Positions 16,916 through 26,534 are shown, counted from the stretch's first letter. The stretch is DNA of 64,000 nt from Peribacillus simplex (GCF_001578185.1 NZ_CP011008.1:2880001-2944000), one strand, 5' to 3'. Numbers and translations: made by a program. Notes: generated by a model from the sequence alone, not told the origin.

Positions 16916-17665
16916 TCAAAGTAAATTCTTAATATCGTAAAACTTCCCATTCTCCAAATCTTCCACTTCAATTAGCTGCAATAGTTTTTCTGCCACAAAT
17001 TCGGGACTCTTTAACATACCCTTCTCTTTATATTCATGGAATTTGTCTCGATTGGAAAAGTCCCGTTCGTCCGCTGACCGGATTGTTCCCTGCATCTCCG
17101 TATCCATTACACCTGGTGAAAAAGATATGAGAGACGTAGGGAAAGGTAATTTACCCTGTTCCGACCCTGCAACCCGCGTGAACATTTCTAGCCCTGCCTT
17201 AGTACTGCAGTAGGCAGCCCAGCCATGATAGGGTTTTTTTGCTGCACCTGAAGATATGTTAACCACTACCTTCTTTCTATTCCAGTCCCGGGTTAGTTTA
17301 ACAAATTCATCGGTCAATACGATGGGTGCCATGAAATTCACCCGCATGCTTGTTTCCAAATTTACCTGACCAAGGTTCCCTACCGGCTTTATCGGTTCTA
17401 TGACACCTGCATTATTAATGAAGTAAATGTCACTTTTTTCATCGACAGCAGCAAGAATCTCAATGATTAAGGAAGGTAACTTATCAGTCTCATTCAAGTC
17501 CATCGAAATGAATGTAAGTTTCGTCCCGAATTCTCCAGCCAGCCTCTCCATTTCAGGATGGGCTGTACGGGAAACTAAAATGCAATGATCACTCGTCCGC
17601 ATACATCGCTTGGCAATGGCAGCACCTAAACCTTTAGAAGCTCCTGTGATTATAAAAGTTTTCAC
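16916..17665 (-). CDS. yueD: Short-chain dehydrogenase, YueD/sepiapterin-reductase-like
   Basis: The protein has 249 residues. The cofactor motif TGASKGLG is near residues 7-14, NNAG at about 85, and the catalytic Ser-Tyr-Lys are in ISSGAAKKPYHGWAAYCSTKAG. The late SFSPGVMDTEMQ segment matches YueD, a benzil reductase, and sepiapterin reductases. It is an NADPH-dependent cytoplasmic carbonyl reductase; the natural substrate is unknown. It is a single gene with its own terminator at 16844-16868. Confidence 0.85.
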   Translation of the reverse strand: MKTFIITGASKGLGAAIAKRCMRTSDHCILVSRTAHPEMERLAGEFGTKLTFISMDLNETDKLPSLIIEILAAVDEKSDIYFINNAGVIEPIKPVGNLGQVNLETSMRVNFMAPIVLTDEFVKLTRDWNRKKVVVNISSGAAKKPYHGWAAYCSTKAGLEMFTRVAGSEQGKLPFPTSLISFSPGVMDTEMQGTIRSADERDFSNRDKFHEYKEKGMLKSPEFVAEKLLQLIEVEDLENGKFYDIKNLL

Positions 17666-17704
17666 GGCATTTCCCCCTTTAATTGATCATTTTCTATTGT
17701 ACCA

Positions 17705-17740
17705 AAAGAAGCGGCCCACATAGTAATGGGCCGCTTCTTT
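17705..17740 (-). terminator. Terminator of the cardiolipin synthase gene
   Basis: A perfect 14-bp stem (AAAGAAGCGGCCCA and its complement) with an 8-base loop and A/T runs on both sides, directly after the stop codon. Confidence 0.85.
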
Positions 17741-17745
17741 TTAAA

Positions 17746-19203
17746 TTATAAAATGGGCGATACCAGTCTTGCAATGGACTCCTTAAAACGAATCCATCTT
17801 GATCGCTTTTCAAACTCTTCAATTGTAAGCTGCCTGCAGACTTGGATATCCTTATAAAAAATGCTTGTCAGTGTTTCGGCCATTCCTTCATCATAAATGA
17901 AGGCATTGACTTCAAAATTCAATTTAAAACTTCGGACATCAATGTTAGCTGTCCCCACCGAAGAGACCTCTTCATCCACGACGATCATCTTCGCATGTAT
18001 AAAGCCGTTATCATAGATGTATATTTTAGCTCCCGCTCTTAATAATTGCCCTGCATTGAAAGTTGTTGCCCAATAAACGAAAAGGTGATCCGGTTTATTC
18101 GGAATCATGATTTTTACATCCAATCCAGACAAGCTGGCAATCCTGAGTGCATCCAATAAACTTGCATCCGGTATGAAGTAAGGTGTTTGAATGAGAATCG
18201 ATTTCTTTGCTGAAGAAATTATTTTAATATAGCCATTTTTAATTTGTTCCCATTCAGAATCCGGCCCACTTGTCACAATTTGCAAATCTATATTGCCTTG
18301 AGGCTCTAAAGTAGGGAAATAATGAGGCTGATATGTTATATCATGGTGCTTTGATGCCTGATTCCAATCCAGGATAAAACGGGTTTGAATGGCTTTTACA
18401 GCTGAACCCCTTATTCGAAGGTGTGTATCACGCCAATAACCGAATTTTGGGTTAAGCCCTAAATATTCATCCCCTACATTAAAGCCGCCAACATACCCTA
18501 CCTTTCCATCTATGATGACAAGCTTTCGATGATTACGGAAATTCAAACGTAAATTTATAAATTTTAACTTGGATGGAAAGAATGCCTCCACTCGTCCTCC
18601 TGCCTGCCTAAATTCCCTGAAGAAACTTTTAGTCATTCCCCTAGATCCCAACTCGTCATAAAGAATTCGCACTTTGACGCCTTCATTAGCTTTTTTAGTC
18701 AAAGCCTCAATGAATCGCTTACCAAGGCCGTCCCTTTGGATGATGTAATATTGTATATGTATATGGTTTTCAGCCTCTTCAATATCTTGAAAAAGCTGGT
18801 CAAACTTCTTTTTTCCTTCCGTAAAAATATCGACTTGATTATCTTCCGTAAGAACGGCATCATTGTTCCGGAGGTGCATATAAATCAAATCACGATAATT
18901 ACTCGAAGAAGCATTTCGAAAGGGAAAATGATTTGTAGAAAGCTCTTCCATCTGTTTATCAAGGATTTCTTCAATCCCGACCTTCTTCTTGTCCTCCCAT
19001 TGGAACAAATGGGCGTGCCTTAAACTCGTTCCAAAAAGAAGATATAAAATAAAACCAACTACAGGCAGAAAATATAACACCAATAACCAAGCCCAGGTCG
19101 TGCTCGCTTCCCTTCTTTCGAAAAATATGACAATCGTGGCAAATAATATATTAAGAATGATAACAAGGCCGAGCAAAACCGATGTAACATGCGTAAATTC
19201 CAT
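17746..19203 (-). CDS. cls: Cardiolipin synthase
   Basis: The protein has 485 residues. Two N-terminal membrane helices (about 8-58) are followed by two phospholipase D domains. The first HKD motif is HRKLVIIDGKVGYVGG near residue 222; the second is HAKMIVVDEEVSSVGTAN near 400. It joins two phosphatidylglycerol molecules into cardiolipin and glycerol at the membrane. Length and order match ClsA/YwnE-type bacterial enzymes. GAGGG lies 7 bases before the ATG. Monocistronic. Confidence 0.93.
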   Translation of the reverse strand: MEFTHVTSVLLGLVIILNILFATIVIFFERREASTTWAWLLVLYFLPVVGFILYLLFGTSLRHAHLFQWEDKKKVGIEEILDKQMEELSTNHFPFRNASSSNYRDLIYMHLRNNDAVLTEDNQVDIFTEGKKKFDQLFQDIEEAENHIHIQYYIIQRDGLGKRFIEALTKKANEGVKVRILYDELGSRGMTKSFFREFRQAGGRVEAFFPSKLKFINLRLNFRNHRKLVIIDGKVGYVGGFNVGDEYLGLNPKFGYWRDTHLRIRGSAVKAIQTRFILDWNQASKHHDITYQPHYFPTLEPQGNIDLQIVTSGPDSEWEQIKNGYIKIISSAKKSILIQTPYFIPDASLLDALRIASLSGLDVKIMIPNKPDHLFVYWATTFNAGQLLRAGAKIYIYDNGFIHAKMIVVDEEVSSVGTANIDVRSFKLNFEVNAFIYDEGMAETLTSIFYKDIQVCRQLTIEEFEKRSRWIRFKESIARLVSPIL

Positions 19204-19438
19204 AGCATACCCTCACTCAATTTTTATCCCCTTAAGGATAACATGCAAATTCTTTATATCAAAGGATTTGCTTATTATAAAAGGAAAACAGAGAATTCAC
19301 AAAAATAGGCCTCCTCCGGTAGAGACCCATTTAATAAAAACATCCACCGCCCTACCAATATTCCCCAGTATGAACAGATTGTTTTATAATCATTCTCTTA
19401 ATAATCCCAACTCAACATTAACATAAATGTAAATTGAC

Positions 19439-19702
19439 TTACCGGCTTTTCACCAATAAATTCACAGCTTCCTTGACTAGTTCCTCGGGATTCTTTTCTC
19501 CGGTTTCATTAGCCTCCCGAACGCAATCTACAAGATTGGAACTTACAATTACCCCAATTGTCCTGTCGATTGCGGATCTAGTGGCAGATAACTGCGTTAC
19601 CACATCTCTACAATCTTTGTTTTCCTCCATCATTTTCAATATCCCACGAAGCTGCCCTTCAATTCGCTTCACTCTATTCTTCATCTGCTTATCATATTCC
19701 AT
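19439..19702 (-). CDS. CsoR/CstR-family transcriptional repressor
   Basis: The protein has 87 residues of the all-helical DUF156 fold: RVKRIEGQLRGILKMMEE forms helix 1. Cys31 and Cys60 are present, but the copper-ligand histidine of CsoR (four residues before the second Cys) is Asn56. The C31/C60 pair without the His is the pattern of CstR persulfide sensors, so sulfur rather than copper sensing is likely. No sulfur genes lie nearby. Its promoter carries an operator (19814-19828), indicating autoregulation; targets are probably elsewhere. Confidence 0.85.
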   Translation of the reverse strand: MEYDKQMKNRVKRIEGQLRGILKMMEENKDCRDVVTQLSATRSAIDRTIGVIVSSNLVDCVREANETGEKNPEELVKEAVNLLVKSR

Positions 19703-19806
19703 GTGAGGTCTGCCTCCTACCTGCCAATTACTTTTGAATCCTATCCAGACTTCATCATAAAACCCGTTCAGTTTGAAGTGAAGCTTGAATAAAAATCTTA
19801 CAATTT

Positions 19807-19837
19807 ATAATACATACCACTTAGGTATAATTGTCAA
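19807..19837 (-). promoter_or_regulatory. Promoter with palindromic CsoR/CstR-type operator
   Basis: On the minus strand TTGACA (19832-19837) and TATTAT (19807-19812) are 19 bases apart. The spacer holds the palindrome ATACC-acTTA-GGTAT (19814-19828, written on the plus strand), the form of CsoR/CstR operators, so a bound repressor would block RNA polymerase. Confidence 0.75.
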
Positions 19838-19875
19838 GTGCCAATGATCAATATTCCTAAATCCATATGTAAATT

Positions 19876-20319
19876 CTACTTTTGTACAAGTAGACTTTGT
19901 GCAATAGCCTCAGAAAACTCGATTATCATTTGGGGAACGTAGGTTTTTAACAAAGCATTGACAATCGGGGCTTTAGCACCTTTTGCCGTTATCGCCAGGC
20001 AGCCAGTCATTTTAGTCTGTCCACTGCTGCACTGTTCTGCTAAAAAATAGCCATGGCCCTCAAATTTTTCATTTAACCCCTTAAGTTTAAATGTTACCTT
20101 ATCGGGTTCGTTCCATTCCAATATATTCACTTCAAGTTTAATTTTCTTTTTCATTAGTCCCAAATCGCTTTTAAACTCCCATATAAGTGTCCCATCATTT
20201 ATCATCTCATGATTGATATACCCTGGGACAAGAGGTGCCCAACGATTTATGCTACTTACAAAACCCCATACTGTTCTAATCGGAACCGGTAAAATGATAC
20301 TATGCAATCCTTCTGACAA
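19876..20319 (-). CDS. SRPBCC-fold protein, CoxG-like
   Basis: The protein has 147 residues of the START/Bet v1-like helix-grip fold. It has an early VWGFVSSINRWAPLVPGY segment, a central LKGLNEKFEGHGYF strand pair and a long C-terminal helix. This matches the CoxG/polyketide-cyclase-like superfamily, which binds small hydrophobic ligands. No CO dehydrogenase genes are near, so the CoxG label describes fold only. A simple cytoplasmic protein, transcribed singly. Confidence 0.7.
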   Translation of the reverse strand: MSEGLHSIILPVPIRTVWGFVSSINRWAPLVPGYINHEMINDGTLIWEFKSDLGLMKKKIKLEVNILEWNEPDKVTFKLKGLNEKFEGHGYFLAEQCSSGQTKMTGCLAITAKGAKAPIVNALLKTYVPQMIIEFSEAIAQSLLVQK

Positions 20320-20922
20320 AGCACTTCCCCCTTAATCATTTTACTTACATCTTTTTAACATATGGCTGAACAATAAAGATTAGACCGGATAGCAAATTAG
20401 ATTCCGAAACAAATTTTCACAATATTACTGTCGTATTTGGCTTTAAAAAAACTCTTTAAAGATAGTACACTATCAGCTCATAACTTTAATAAAAGATATC
20501 TTCACCATTTCAAAGAATCGACCCTCTGAAATGGTGACCATCCTTTTTGTATCGTGTTATTACTCAGTATAAATGGTTTGTTGGGACCCATAATCTGCCT
20601 AATCAAGAGATTTGGTGTGGGCAGCCAAATCATAGTTGATAATACCATCTCCAAGGACGTTTATATTTTCAAAAAAGGTGATATTTTTTTGGAAACAATT
20701 ATTTGCCATTTGGAAACTGAGCGAAGAATTCTATTTAAACAAATACAGAAAGAAGGAAGGAAGTGTAAACAATTGGAGAGCCGGGCCTAGCCGTAAGCAG
20801 CTATTTCGTTTCAAGAGGGGAACAAACGATTTAAAGGTGGCTTAATGACACCTTTGACGATTGCATTACCGAGGATGACTGAGTGAAAATTTCACATTAG
20901 AATATTATTGACAAATAAATAA
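20320..20922. other. Intergenic region with an 11-bp hairpin
   Basis: No gene is supported; two overlapping plus-strand frames of 69-78 codons have no ribosome site or family likeness. At about 20500-20535 an inverted repeat TCACCATTTCA / TGAAATGGTGA with a 14-base loop is followed by a short T run on the plus strand. It may be a terminator without a gene or the relic of one. Confidence 0.4.
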
Positions 20923-20956
20923 CTATGCCTTTAAACCAATGGTCCGAAAGGCATAG
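20923..20956 (-). terminator. Likely terminator of the aspartase gene
   Basis: The stem CTATGCCTTT / AAAGGCATAG with a 14-base loop lies 40 bases after the stop; the following minus-strand sequence is T-rich but not a pure run. Confidence 0.6.
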
Positions 20957-20996
20957 CTATTCCATCATTATATAGATTAATATTATCTTTTACTGG

Positions 20997-22427
20997 TTAT
21001 TCCCGATTGAAAAGAGACGCTCCCGCTATACCAGGCTTTGTCATCTCATAAGGATTTAAAATCAAATCCAGTTCTTCTTCTGTTAATACATCATACTGTA
21101 AACAAAGTTCACGAACTGATTTCCCCTTTAAAATCGCTTCACGCGCAATACGTGAAACCACTTCGTAACCAAGATGCGGGTTGACTGCTGTAATCACACC
21201 AACACTTTGTTCAACATAATCTTTTAAATGTTGCTCATTCGCTTCAATACCTTCTAAACAATAATCTGTAAAGACATTGAATGCATTATTCATTATGCTA
21301 ATAGATTGTAGTAAATTGAATACAAGCACTGGCTCCATTACGTTCAATTCTAATTGCCCTGCTTCTGAAGCTAAGCATATTGTATTATCGTTCCCGATCA
21401 CTTGGAAAGCAACTTGATTAATTAATTCTGGCATTACCGGATTTACTTTTCCGGGCATAATCGATGAACCTGGTTGACGTGCTGGAAGTGTGATTTCTCC
21501 TAATCCCGCTCTTGGTCCTGAAGCCATCAAACGTAAATCATTAGCAATTTTAGACATATTCATCATGCATACTTTCAATGAAGCTGACACTTCAGTATAG
21601 GCATCCGTATTTTGTGTTGCATCTACTAAATGTTCTGCTCCTACAAGTGGCAATTCACTGATTTCAGCTAAATACTTAACAACATTTTCAATGTAGCGCG
21701 GATCTGCATTTAATCCCGTTCCAACTGCTGTTGCTCCCATATTCACTTCATATAAATGTTGACGTGATTGACTAATTCTTTTGATATCCCGCTCTAATAC
21801 GCGACTATAGGCCTCAAATTCTTGACCGAGACGAATTGGCACTGCATCCTGAAGATGTGTGCGTCCCATTTTGATAACATGATCAAATTGTTTTGCTTTA
21901 TTCTTTAGGACCGTACTCATCTTTGTCATTGTTTGTATCAATTGCTCTAATAGTCGTAGTGTTGATAAATGAATGGCAGTTGGAAATACGTCATTTGTTG
22001 ATTGCGACATGTTAACGTGACTGTTTGGACTAACATGTGCATAATCACCTTTGTTGTGTCCCATAAGTTCTAACGCTCGGTTGGCAACGATTTCATTGAT
22101 GTTCATATTCATCGATGTACCCGCACCGCCTTGAATTGGGTCAACGATGAAATATTCATGCCACTTTCCATCGATCACTTCATCTGAAGCTTTAACGATA
22201 GCGCTTCCAATACCTTCATATAACCGTTTCGTGTCCATATTCGCTAAAGCGGCTGCTTTTTTAATCATAGCAAGTGCACGAATCATTTCTTCATTAACTT
22301 TGTAACCGGTAATCGGAAAATTTTCTACAGCTCGTAAAGTTTGTATCCCATAATAAACATCTGCTGGAATTTCCTTTTCCCCAAGAAAGTCTTTTTCAAT
22401 TCGGTATGTTTTTTCATCTATTAACAT
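20997..22427 (-). CDS. ansB: Aspartate ammonia-lyase
   Basis: The protein has 476 residues from the ATG at MLIDEKTYRIEKDFLGE, matching B. subtilis AnsB (475). The 35-residue upstream extension in the same frame overlaps ansA and is unlikely. The fumarase/aspartase signature GSSIMPGKVNPV holds the catalytic serine loop, and TSMNMNINEVI-like and GRTHLQDA segments form the tetramer active site. It deaminates aspartate to fumarate and ammonia, completing asparagine use after AnsA, 23 bases upstream in the same operon. Confidence 0.95.
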   Translation of the reverse strand: MLIDEKTYRIEKDFLGEKEIPADVYYGIQTLRAVENFPITGYKVNEEMIRALAMIKKAAALANMDTKRLYEGIGSAIVKASDEVIDGKWHEYFIVDPIQGGAGTSMNMNINEIVANRALELMGHNKGDYAHVSPNSHVNMSQSTNDVFPTAIHLSTLRLLEQLIQTMTKMSTVLKNKAKQFDHVIKMGRTHLQDAVPIRLGQEFEAYSRVLERDIKRISQSRQHLYEVNMGATAVGTGLNADPRYIENVVKYLAEISELPLVGAEHLVDATQNTDAYTEVSASLKVCMMNMSKIANDLRLMASGPRAGLGEITLPARQPGSSIMPGKVNPVMPELINQVAFQVIGNDNTICLASEAGQLELNVMEPVLVFNLLQSISIMNNAFNVFTDYCLEGIEANEQHLKDYVEQSVGVITAVNPHLGYEVVSRIAREAILKGKSVRELCLQYDVLTEEELDLILNPYEMTKPGIAGASLFNRE

Positions 22428-22450
22428 TTCCTCTTGCCCCTTTGTATGTT

Positions 22451-23461
22451 CTAGAATGTAATGTCCTCTGCAATCGGTGTTTCCATCATTTCCTTCACCT
22501 TTTTGGGTTCCTGTGTTTTTGCTAATACCCACATCAACTTAGGAACGATGGCTTCTGTATTCATATTTCTCGAACGAATGATGACATTCTTATTTACTTT
22601 TCGTCCCACTTCGTATATATCCATATCCTCCCCTTCTTCTAAACATTGGGTAGTAATGACAACGGATATTCCACATTCGACCAACTCATTCAATTTCTCT
22701 AAAATATTTCTTCCTTGAAATGGAATACCGCCGCTTCCATAACTTTCAATTACAATTCCCCGATATTGTTTTTTCAGAAAATCAAAGAATTCCGGCTTAA
22801 TTCCGGGATGCAGCTTAACTAAAGCAACATCAGTACAAAGGGATCCATCTAACTTAGGTTCCTTATTCTTTAGTGAATGAACTGGCTTAAGATACTCAAT
22901 TTTATCTTCATATATGGAAGCAATATAAGGATAATTAATACTTTCAAAAGAATCATAGCTTTTCGTTCTCAATTTAATGGCCCTAGTACCTTGGATGACT
23001 CTACCATCAAAAACTACATATACTCCTCCGATATCTTCACAAGCAAACCGAATCGCATCAGAGATATTTCTTTTGGCATCCGTCTTTTTAAAGGCGATCG
23101 GGATTTGAGAACCAGTAATAATTATCGGTTTCCCTAAATTTTGTAACATATATGAGAGCGCAGCTGAAGTGTAAGCCATTGTATCTGTTCCATGGGTGAT
23201 GACGAAGCCATCGTAATCATGGTAGTGCTCATGGATGGATTTTGCCATTTCTGTCCAATCCTCGGGCTGCATATTCGTACTATCAATATTCATCAAAGGC
23301 TTACTATCAATCTGACATTGTAAATCTAATCCCGGTAGGTGGCCTAAAATTTCGTCAGCCTTCATCTCCGGTACCAGTCCATTTTTCCCTTCTAACGAAG
23401 CAATTGTACCACCGGTAGTAATCAACATCAACTTCTTAATTTTTGACTTCAACTTCTCCAA
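22451..23461 (-). CDS. ansA: L-asparaginase type I
   Basis: The protein has 336 residues from a TTG with AGGGGGT 8 bases upstream; an in-frame ATG at 23509 would add 16 residues not seen in AnsA. The first active-site motif is TTGGTIAS and the second is [18 protein letters not shown], with the [16 protein letters not shown] and [12 protein letters not shown] segments typical of B. subtilis AnsA. It hydrolyses asparagine to aspartate and ammonia in the cytoplasm. The divergent AnsR regulator and the operators at 23541-23627 control it. Confidence 0.95.
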   Translation of the reverse strand: MEKLKSKIKKLMLITTGGTIASLEGKNGLVPEMKADEILGHLPGLDLQCQIDSKPLMNIDSTNMQPEDWTEMAKSIHEHYHDYDGFVITHGTDTMAYTSAALSYMLQNLGKPIIITGSQIPIAFKKTDAKRNISDAIRFACEDIGGVYVVFDGRVIQGTRAIKLRTKSYDSFESINYPYIASIYEDKIEYLKPVHSLKNKEPKLDGSLCTDVALVKLHPGIKPEFFDFLKKQYRGIVIESYGSGGIPFQGRNILEKLNELVECGISVVITTQCLEEGEDMDIYEVGRKVNKNVIIRSRNMNTEAIVPKLMWVLAKTQEPKKVKEMMETPIAEDITF

Positions 23462-23540
23462 TATACTACCCCCTATAGAGCCTCCCTGTTTACCAATCAT
23501 TCTAAGCATCTCAGAAAGGATGTACTTTGTGAATGTCTAT

Positions 23541-23590
23541 ATTACGCGTACACCATATGTAATTATAGTCATGTTCCACTGTGAAATCAA
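23541..23590 (-). promoter_or_regulatory. ansAB promoter with AnsR operator 1
   Basis: On the minus strand TTGATT (23585-23590) and TATAAT (23562-23567) are 17 bases apart. The operator ATTACGCGTACAC...GTAAT (23541-23563) covers the transcription start. The same 13-base core recurs at 23604. Confidence 0.8.
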
Positions 23591-23603
23591 GCGTAAGTTA
23601 TTC

Positions 23604-23640
23604 ATTACGCGTACACTTCATTGTAATATGATGTTATAAT
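23604..23640 (+). promoter_or_regulatory. ansR promoter with AnsR operator 2
   Basis: ATTACGCGTACAC with a distal GTAAT arm (23604-23627) overlaps the -35 region; TATAAT is at 23635-23640. An inverted half (GCGTAA, 23591-23596) faces this site across 8 bases. The layout suggests that AnsR represses its own gene. Confidence 0.7.
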
Positions 23641-23670
23641 AGTTTTATATATAAAAGGAGAGTAATAAAG

Positions 23671-24075
23671 ATGATTTTAAATAGATTAACTGCATTAAGG
23701 AAGGGCAAAAGATGGTCTTTACAATATACGGCTGATAGACTCGGAATCGCCAAGAGTACCTATGCAGGTTACGAATCGGGGCACCGCCGCCCTTCATTAG
23801 AAACAATTAATTTATTAGCCGGCTTATATGAAACATCCACCGATTACATTCTAGGTAGAGTAGATTATCCAGTTTTTCAGTCTGGAAATGTTTCCACAGA
23901 GTCCAACCAAATCATGGAATTAACGGATTTCCCAAACATGGAGCTAGCTGTCGATGGAACCTCTCTTTCTGAAGAAGAAATGATTCAATTTATTGCTTTT
24001 ATTAGATCTAAGCGAGAATTGGAAGTAAATCGCAATAAACAAAATGAAGCAACAAGACATTGTGCTGAAATCTGA
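23671..24075 (+). CDS. ansR: XRE-family repressor of asparagine catabolism
   Basis: The protein has 134 residues. The helix-turn-helix (about 8-60) includes WSLQYTADRLGIAKSTYAGYESGHRRPSLE, close to B. subtilis AnsR. The C-terminal part (SLSEEEMIQFIAFIRSKR) also matches, but a longer linker makes this protein about 18 residues longer. AnsR represses ansAB until asparagine or aspartate relieves it. It is divergent from ansA and shares the intergenic operators. AAGGAG lies upstream of the ATG. Confidence 0.92.
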   Translation: MILNRLTALRKGKRWSLQYTADRLGIAKSTYAGYESGHRRPSLETINLLAGLYETSTDYILGRVDYPVFQSGNVSTESNQIMELTDFPNMELAVDGTSLSEEEMIQFIAFIRSKRELEVNRNKQNEATRHCAEI

Positions 24076-24656
24076 TAAGTTGGACTTCTGATATAAATAT
24101 TCGGCAGCAAATAAACGAAACCTGAGTATAGACTATCATATTCTGTAGCATTAAAAAGGTACGGGCCATACAGCATCAGCGTTCCTTAAAGTTATTCATG
24201 TCATTAGTATCTTTGAAGGTTTGGAATTGTTTTCACTATCTCCCTTATAGTTGGGAACTTCCGGGAGAAGGAGGCTATTAAGTTCATGAACTCCATTACT
24301 TAAAAAAATCAGGTAAGTCGTCCTGGTTATGATTAATGTTGAGTTTTCACGTTCTGACTCTCACCCCAATTAAGAATGAGTAAAAATTACTTACTGGTTT
24401 GTAGCTCTTCAATAAAATTTAGTTTTTATTAATTAATAGAAGAAAGTCGTCTTATTCAACGATCAGATCATCCACCATTTTTATCCTATTCCTCATTTTC
24501 TTACTTCAAATAATATCAAGGGAATTTGGTCCGATTCAAAATATATACGTTTTTAATAATAATTTCATATCGATATAAAATGGAACGGAAAGACATATAA
24601 GCATAAGAAATATCGGTTTAATACTCCGGCTTTTCCTTTTTATTTATTTGCAATGA
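24076..24656. other. Intergenic region with no recognisable gene
   Basis: AT-rich, stops in all frames, no repeat or RNA structure I can support. Confidence 0.5.
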
Positions 24657-24662
24657 AGAAAA

Positions 24663-24684
24663 AACCATAGCAAAGCTCATGGTT
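24663..24684 (-). terminator. Terminator below the 55-aa gene
   Basis: A short stem (AACCAT / ATGGTT) with a run of T residues on the minus strand, about 110 bases after the small gene's stop. Confidence 0.5.
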
Positions 24685-24791
24685 TCCCCCATAACATAGC
24701 AATGAAATCTTTAAAAGTGAATTTTTAACGGCATCGGAAGTTGCTTAATCTCTCTTTTAATAATGTCCCCACCTACATTCTGCTTCCCTGT

Positions 24792-24959
24792 TTAAGGCAT
24801 CTCGTCTTCTTTTTCCCGATTTTTAAAAGCTTCATGTGTGACAATATCCTCAATCTGTTCATACTGTCGGGTGTGTTCCTTCTCTTCGCTTATTCTATTA
24901 TTAGGTAAATTTCCAGGGTGACCTTTTTCTTTATGATTAAAATTTTTACCACGACTCAT
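24792..24959 (-). CDS. Small hydrophilic protein, 55 aa, unknown function
   Basis: The start ATG is preceded by GGAGAG at a good distance. The 55-residue product begins MSRGKNFNHKEKGHPGN and is rich in Lys, Glu, His and Asn with almost no hydrophobic core, so it is probably disordered. Small charged proteins of this kind are common in Bacillaceae spores, but I cannot assign a named family. It has its own short hairpin downstream and no operon partners. Confidence 0.6.
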   Translation of the reverse strand: MSRGKNFNHKEKGHPGNLPNNRISEEKEHTRQYEQIEDIVTHEAFKNREKEDEMP

Positions 24960-25370
24960 ACTAATTCTCTCCTTCCTATTCTTGTTTGTTTAGTTTTCCC
25001 AAGCAAAAAAAATATATGATTTAATTTCACTTTTTTCTTTTTCGTTAATAACCGACTTACATAAAGGATGTATTTCAGCGTGGTCACAAAGCATTTCGAC
25101 TTAAAATGAACATGTGAATCCAAAACATCTCTGCAAAATCAAGTAAGCCCCAGTGTCTCGAGAGAGTTGACGACTGGCCCATCAATATTTGTCGAGAACG
25201 GCTCCCATCGTAAACTCACAGCAATCCCGGTCAGGACCCGAACAGCATATTTGAGCGATCATTTATATCCCGATCTTACACGCCTTTTTTAAAGGGACTA
25301 GACAAAAATAAGCAAGGCGGCTGGTACAGGTCTCTTTACATATTACTGAACCTGAATAAAGAGACCAAAC
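24960..25370. other. Gene-poor stretch with an open fragment and a hairpin
   Basis: A minus-strand open fragment (25139-25258) encodes about 39 residues with coding-like composition (RVLTGIAVSLRWEPF) but has no start or neighbours, so it looks like a relic. A 10-bp stem GGTCTCTTTA / TAAAGAGACC (25329-25366) follows on the plus strand. Confidence 0.4.
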
Positions 25371-25416
25371 AGAACAGGAACCGCCTGATAAAGACGCTTC
25401 CTGTTCTTTTTGTTTT
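25371..25416 (+). terminator. Terminator-like hairpin abutting an IS end
   Basis: The stem AGAACAGGAA / TTCCTGTTCT is followed by TTTTGTTTTT on the plus strand. Two bases later the IS1595-type remnant begins, so the gene this hairpin served is not visible. Confidence 0.7.
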
Positions 25417-25417
25417 T

Positions 25418-26534
25418 GGCTTTGTTAAAGAATAATGTTGTTATTTGATTATACCGAAGTTTGTCCTATAACGAGCTAAAATTACTGAGAGGGAGTAAGT
25501 TTTAATGGCGGGAGCGGACATAATTAACTAAATCAGAAATCTAATCCAAAGAGAACAGCAGTGCTTGAAGGAGTTCTTTACAAACTCATTAGGGAGTGCG
25601 GGAGAAACAGAGTCTGTATTCACTGATGTATCAGAACAGAAGCACAAAGACGGCTACACCTGCACCCATTGTCAATCCACTAATGTCATTCGCTACGGTA
25701 AATATCAAGTAAAAACTACAATCAATACCATTGAACGTCAAAGATACCGCTGCAAAGAGTGCGGTAAAACATTCACAGATATGACGAACACTCCTCGTCA
25801 CAGAACTCATATGCCTAGTAAATGGCTTCAGTTCATCGAATGTTGATTGAAGGGTATTCCCTTCGGAAATCAGCTCATAAAATTCTAACTGCATTGAAAC
25901 AGATGGATTTTGAACTTTTCGAAGGCATAGTAGAAATGGATGAAACCTATTTCCTCTATGCCGAGAAAGGAAAAAAACGGAATATCCAAGGTCGAAAACC
26001 AAGGTTACGCAGTGGTAGTTCGGGGTTTAGAGGAATAAGTAAGGACCAAGTATGCGTTCTTGTAGCCAGAGACGCCAAAAGCGAACGTTTTCCAAAACAA
26101 TAGGACAAGGGCGTATTATAAAATAAGAGTTCGGACGAAGCGTTAGGTTCCAAGCCATCAATACCAAATGTTCTATGTACGGATGCTTGACAGGCGTTTA
26201 TGACTTATGCCAAAGAAAAAGGAATTGAGCGTAATCGCTTTAAAGCAAATGGTAGGGAGCGAGTTAAAGGGATTTATCACATCCAGAATGTAAATAGCTA
26301 TCACAGCCGTTGAAAGAGCTGGATGGAGCGTTTTAATGGTGTAGCGACTAAATATCTAGACCATTATTTGAGCCGGTTCCAATTCTTAGACACCATCAAA
26401 CATATAAAAGATAACTTTACGATAACCAAAATGGTTTTAGACAGTTGTTCTTTCTCAGTTAACACAACTTATGATAAACTAATGTTATCAGAATTTTCCA
26501 AATAACAGAACGTTCATTGTTCCGTTAAAGGGCC
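25418..26534 (+). mobile_element. Decayed IS1595-family element (ISXO2-like)
   Basis: The ends form imperfect inverted repeats: the left begins GGCTTTGTTAAAGAATAATG, and the right, reversed, begins GGCCCTTTAACGGAACAATG. Between them is a broken ISXO2-like transposase. The element is about 1.1 kb, usual for the family. No matching target duplication was seen at its flanks. Confidence 0.75.
25504..26505 (+). pseudogene. ISXO2-like transposase pseudogene
   Basis: Pieces in order are an N-terminal zinc ribbon (CTHCQSTNVIRYGKY ... YRCKECGKTF), the start of the DDE domain (GIVEMDETYFLY, first catalytic Asp-Glu region), and a C-terminal piece (WMERFNGVATKYLD) ending SVNTTYDKLMLSEFSK. A stop lies eight codons after the possible ATG, a frameshift near 25840 joins two frames, a stop lies at 26101, and further breaks follow. 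It cannot make an active enzyme. Confidence 0.85.

Noticed and set aside
20554..20845. Two overlapping plus-strand frames of 69-78 codons
   Set aside because: Neither has a ribosome site, and the composition is not coding-like.
20997..22532. Longer aspartase reading to 22532
   Set aside because: The extra 35 residues overlap the 3' end of ansA and are absent from the known enzyme length; the ATG at 22427 has a good ribosome site.
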